Assembly: GCA_964654535.1 (NCBI GenBank)
Contig: CAZZIZ010000130.1
Location: forward strand, 1 to 9,610
Length of the DNA stretch: 9,610 bases
Direction of reading: 5' to 3'
Source: CAZZIZ01 sp964654535
GTDB lineage: Bacteria; Bacteroidota; Bacteroidia; Chitinophagales; UBA2359
Of the stretch, positions 7,029-9,610 are shown in pieces. A program made the position numbers and the translations under genes. Below the pieces are notes generated by a model. It ran no database searches and was not told the origin of the DNA. It saw only the letters and a program-made list of their open reading frames with translations. Positions within the stretch are counted from its first letter, which is position 1. Each line of letters starts with the position of its first letter.

Positions 7029-7357
7029 CACGCACTAAATATCAAAATTGGATTCTTTTGAGTATCTCGCTCATAAAACAACGGCTTAATATGCCACTCA
7101 AATAAATACTGACTTAGATTGTTTTTCGCTCACATTGCCGTGATATTCAACGAGATAAAGGGCTAAATATTATTTGTTATCTGAACATAAAATCTTGATA
7201 ATCAGCATAGTAGCATAGCGCCATTCTTGTGTGGCGGACATTGCAAGCCTATTTTGGCAACAAAATTGCTTCGTAACAACTGGTTGAAGGATTCTATGCT
7301 TTCACGTAGCTGGTGGAATTGGGTTTCATCTCTGCGATTTTGCAAGGTCGTACCCTG

Positions 7358-7375
7358 AATGGGCCTTCTCCCATT
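7358..7375 (+). repeat. 6-bp hairpin upstream of the surface-protein gene
   Basis: AATGGG (7358-7363) pairs perfectly with CCCATT (7370-7375) over a CCTTCT loop, ending 37 bases before the start codon at 7413. It could lie in the leader transcript or mark the 3' end of an unseen upstream transcript; there is no T tract. Confidence 0.4.
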
Positions 7376-7376
7376 A

Positions 7377-7395
7377 TTAATGAATTAGACATTAA
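7377..7395. repeat. A/T-rich 6-bp inverted repeat before the surface-protein gene
   Basis: TTAATG (7377-7382) and CATTAA (7390-7395) are perfect inverted arms with a 7-base spacer, directly after the preceding hairpin. A poor -7-like sequence, CATCTTAC, follows at 7396-7403, in a position similar to the TATCTTAG box before the aconitase gene. This could be an operator overlapping a promoter, but A/T-rich short arms also arise by chance. Confidence 0.3.
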
Positions 7396-7412
7396 CATCT
7401 TACCAAATTGTT

Positions 7413-9610
7413 ATGAAGTCAAGAATACTCTTGAAAGGTTTAGTCGCATTTATGACGACGTTCCTATTGAACTACTCTAGTCTTTCCGCGCAATGCTTAG
7501 ATCAGACGCTTGTTGGCGACTGCTATTTCAACGCTACGACGGGAACGAGTGAATCAGTGGTCGCTATTTACCTTAACGGTGTAAGTGGTGCTATAGACGT
7601 TTCATCGGACAATCCAACTATTGGGGACCAAACGATTAATTCCACGGGCCATTGTACGGACGAGGTCTTGACATTTAGTATTCCAGCGGATGGAGGCTCC
7701 TACACTATTGACCTAAGTGTTTCTGGTTGTAGTGAAAGCATTAATGTTTCGATTCCGGCAGCCTGCGCACCAAATGCAGCTTGCGACGCGAGCAACGAAA
7801 TTGGCGGTTTGGCTTATCGTGATTTGAATGGGAACGGTATTCAGGAAACAGCTGAATTCCGTGGCGTTGAAACGGTCTTCGTCGAAATATTTGGTGCTGA
7901 TGGTTCTGTTTACTCTGCTACAACGGCCAGTGATGGATCATATGCTATTGCTGTTCCTCCTGCTGCCTACCCGGTAAGAGTGGAGTACAGTGGATTTCCA
8001 AATGGTATGGTAAGTGCTCCAATTTTGCTGAATGAGATACTCACTGCTGGAACATGTAGTGCAAATGTGGGTTTATACTTTCCTAATGATTTTTGTGAGG
8101 GAGATCCTGATTATGCTACATCTTGCTACATTGCTGGCGATCCTCTTCCAAATGGAATTGTAGGAGATAGTGATGCGCTAATTACTTTTAACAGTCAAAC
8201 AGAAGGCCCTTTGAGTGGTCCTAGCGGTCCCCCAATTTCACACGATATTATTGCTAGAGACATAGGAACGGTTTATGGTTTGGCCTTTAACTCAGGTAGC
8301 CAGCAGTTGTTTATGTCTTCTGTTCTTAAGCGTCATGCTGGTTTGGGTTCAATTGGTTTGGGTGGTATTTATGTTGCCGACTATACACAGTCGCCACCTG
8401 TAAGTACGCCATTCTTAGACCTTGCTGCTATTCCTGGAATTGATGTTGGTTCGATACCGCTCAATCCTGATCGTGGTTTGACCAATTTGCCACTTGATCC
8501 AAATAGAGATGAAGAGGCTTGGACAAAAATATTGAGAGAGGGTCTGGGAGATATGGATATCTCTGCAGACGGGAATACGCTTTATGTTACCAATCTATTT
8601 GAAGCGAATTTTATTGAAATTGACATTACTAACTATAATGCTACCGGGGCTATTCCTACGGCGGCTGATGTTTCGACAATATCTGGGCCGCCGAATCCTT
8701 GTACTAGCACAAGTAGATTCAGACCTTTCGCTCTAAAGCAAAGTGAAGGAAAACTATTTGCTGGTTACGTTTGCTCTGGTGAAAATGGTGGTACTGCTGC
8801 TGATTTAGCGGGTTACATTTATTCGTATGATTTAGCGACAGGTACTTGGACTGAAGAATTAGAAATTCCACTTTGCTATGAGAGAGATATTGATGAACTG
8901 GATTTCAATCCGTGGTCAGATGACATTTCTACATTCACAGTAATATCTCAAAACGATGTTCTTCAAAGAAGAACGATAAAACATCCACAACCTTTTATCG
9001 CTGATATAGAAATTGGTGCAGATGGTTCTTTGATTGTTGCCGTAGGTGACCGTACAGGACTTCAGATTGGTCGTGTGAACTTTGGTCCAGACCCAAGTGA
9101 TCCTTATGCTTATACTGTTTTCAATGGTGGTGACATCTTGAAAGCACAGAGATATGATAACTTCTTCCTTTTGGAAAACGGCGGAATGGCCGGTCCATTT
9201 AACAACTCTGCTTGCCTATTTGGTCAAGACGGAGGTCCTGGAGGCGGAGAGTTCTACTGTGATGAGCCTTTCCTTGAGAATGACGTAACAGTAGGTGGTC
9301 TAGCTATCAACTTAGCTAACGATGAAGTGCTTTCTACGGGTTATGACCCATTTGCTTTTCAATCGGGTGGTGTTATTTGGTATGACAATACCAATGGAGC
9401 TATCGCTCAAAGGTTGGAGTTGTATAACGCAGCCAGTGGAGTAGGAAACTTCGGAAAAGGTACAGGTCTTGGTGACTTGGAGGCACTTTGTTCTCCACCG
9501 CCAACGTATGTAGGTAACCTAGTTTTCGATGACCAAGATGAAGACGGTGTTAGAGATCCTAACGAACCTGGATTTGCAAACCTTGATTTGGCTCTTGTAG
9601 ATAGCAACGG
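7413..9610 (+). CDS. Large secreted surface protein with SdrD_B-like repeats (3' end outside window)
   Basis: The frame opens at the ATG at 7413 and stays open for 732 codons to the window edge, so the C-terminus is unseen. The N-terminus is a clear signal peptide: basic MKSRILLK, hydrophobic core, and a likely cut after SLSA (residue 26) before Q27. A Cys-containing beta-rich region (27-128) follows. The first SdrD_B-type domain (about 130-200) starts IGGLAYRDLNGNGIQE, with a calcium-type D-x-N-x-N-x-Q/E loop and a later ASDGSYAI strand. The middle (about 205-695) has propeller-like strands such as GTVYGLAFN (285-293), GLGDMDISADGNTLYVTNL (377-395) and IEIGADGSLIVAV (532-544). A second SdrD_B domain starts at V700 with FDDQDEDGVRDPNEPG and is cut by the window end. 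Such proteins in Bacteroidota are often exported and anchored through a C-terminal sorting domain (type IX secretion), which cannot be checked here. A cell-surface or adhesin-like role is inference; no enzymatic motif was recognised. Confidence 0.88.
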   Translation, partial: MKSRILLKGLVAFMTTFLLNYSSLSAQCLDQTLVGDCYFNATTGTSESVVAIYLNGVSGAIDVSSDNPTIGDQTINSTGHCTDEVLTFSIPADGGSYTIDLSVSGCSESINVSIPAACAPNAACDASNEIGGLAYRDLNGNGIQETAEFRGVETVFVEIFGADGSVYSATTASDGSYAIAVPPAAYPVRVEYSGFPNGMVSAPILLNEILTAGTCSANVGLYFPNDFCEGDPDYATSCYIAGDPLPNGIVGDSDALITFNSQTEGPLSGPSGPPISHDIIARDIGTVYGLAFNSGSQQLFMSSVLKRHAGLGSIGLGGIYVADYTQSPPVSTPFLDLAAIPGIDVGSIPLNPDRGLTNLPLDPNRDEEAWTKILREGLGDMDISADGNTLYVTNLFEANFIEIDITNYNATGAIPTAADVSTISGPPNPCTSTSRFRPFALKQSEGKLFAGYVCSGENGGTAADLAGYIYSYDLATGTWTEELEIPLCYERDIDELDFNPWSDDISTFTVISQNDVLQRRTIKHPQPFIADIEIGADGSLIVAVGDRTGLQIGRVNFGPDPSDPYAYTVFNGGDILKAQRYDNFFLLENGGMAGPFNNSACLFGQDGGPGGGEFYCDEPFLENDVTVGGLAINLANDEVLSTGYDPFAFQSGGVIWYDNTNGAIAQRLELYNAASGVGNFGKGTGLGDLEALCSPPPTYVGNLVFDDQDEDGVRDPNEPGFANLDLALVDSN

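Larger units (their letters stand above)
6835..7412. other. Intergenic region without a credible gene
   Basis: This 578-base gap has no convincing coding frame. Its first part (about 6860-7035) is visibly richer in G+C and includes the palindrome GCCATGGC (6903-6910) and a nested inverted repeat described separately. The remainder (7036-7357) is A/T-rich and holds a short hairpin (CGCCA 7219-7223 with TGGCG 7232-7236) and a tandem pair AGCATAG/AGCATAG (7204-7210, 7212-7218). I recognise no tRNA, riboswitch or known small RNA. Its length and the G+C patch suggest an intergenic repeat element or a decayed gene; neither can be proved from the sequence. Confidence 0.6.

Noticed and set aside
6778..7035. 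Minus-strand open frame of 85 codons in the gap after the aconitase gene
   Set aside because: It runs through the terminator hairpin and the G+C-rich inverted repeat, has a basic low-complexity composition and no recognisable domain.
7296..7358. 20-residue open frame ending at the hairpin before the surface-protein gene
   Set aside because: It is too short, has no supporting context, and a Trp-rich leader peptide for attenuation makes no sense upstream of a surface protein.

Overview
The window looks like chromosomal DNA of a member of the Bacteroidota, probably a marine-type Flavobacteriales relative. This is inferred from mitochondrial-type aconitase, start codons in A/T-rich leaders without Shine-Dalgarno sequences, promoter boxes resembling the Bacteroidota TAnnTTTG -7 element, and a secreted SdrD_B-type surface protein. 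No phage, transposon, CRISPR, tRNA or rRNA was seen.

Layout. Positions 1-3136 carry three genes on the minus strand, in transcription order: a MacB/FtsX-type ABC permease, a short Cas4-like PD-(D/E)XK nuclease with an apparent Fe-S cysteine set, and thiH. The first two overlap by 8 bases. thiH follows after 33 bases and seems to have its own promoter box. A divergent intergenic region (3137-3270) holds a perfect 12-bp inverted repeat and the likely aconitase promoter.

Positions 3271-6768 encode the main surprise. One uninterrupted 1165-residue reading frame consists of a complete mitochondrial-type aconitase (about residues 1-750), a low-complexity linker, a highly charged predicted coiled coil, one transmembrane helix (about 966-982) and a C-terminal OmpA-type peptidoglycan-binding domain (about 1053-1163). 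The positive-inside rule would leave the aconitase in the cytoplasm and the OmpA domain in the periplasm, so a TCA-cycle enzyme would be tethered through the inner membrane to the cell wall. A strong intrinsic terminator follows at once.

Positions 6835-7412 form a 578-bp gap without a credible gene. It has a G+C-rich patch with a nested inverted repeat in its first part and two small hairpins just before the next gene. From 7413 to the window end runs a large secreted protein (732 residues visible, incomplete) with a signal peptide, two SdrD_B-like calcium-type repeats and a propeller-like middle part.

Functionally the neighbours are unrelated housekeeping and envelope genes (thiamine synthesis, membrane transport, TCA cycle, surface protein). 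The only apparent operon is permease-nuclease, perhaps continuing into thiH.
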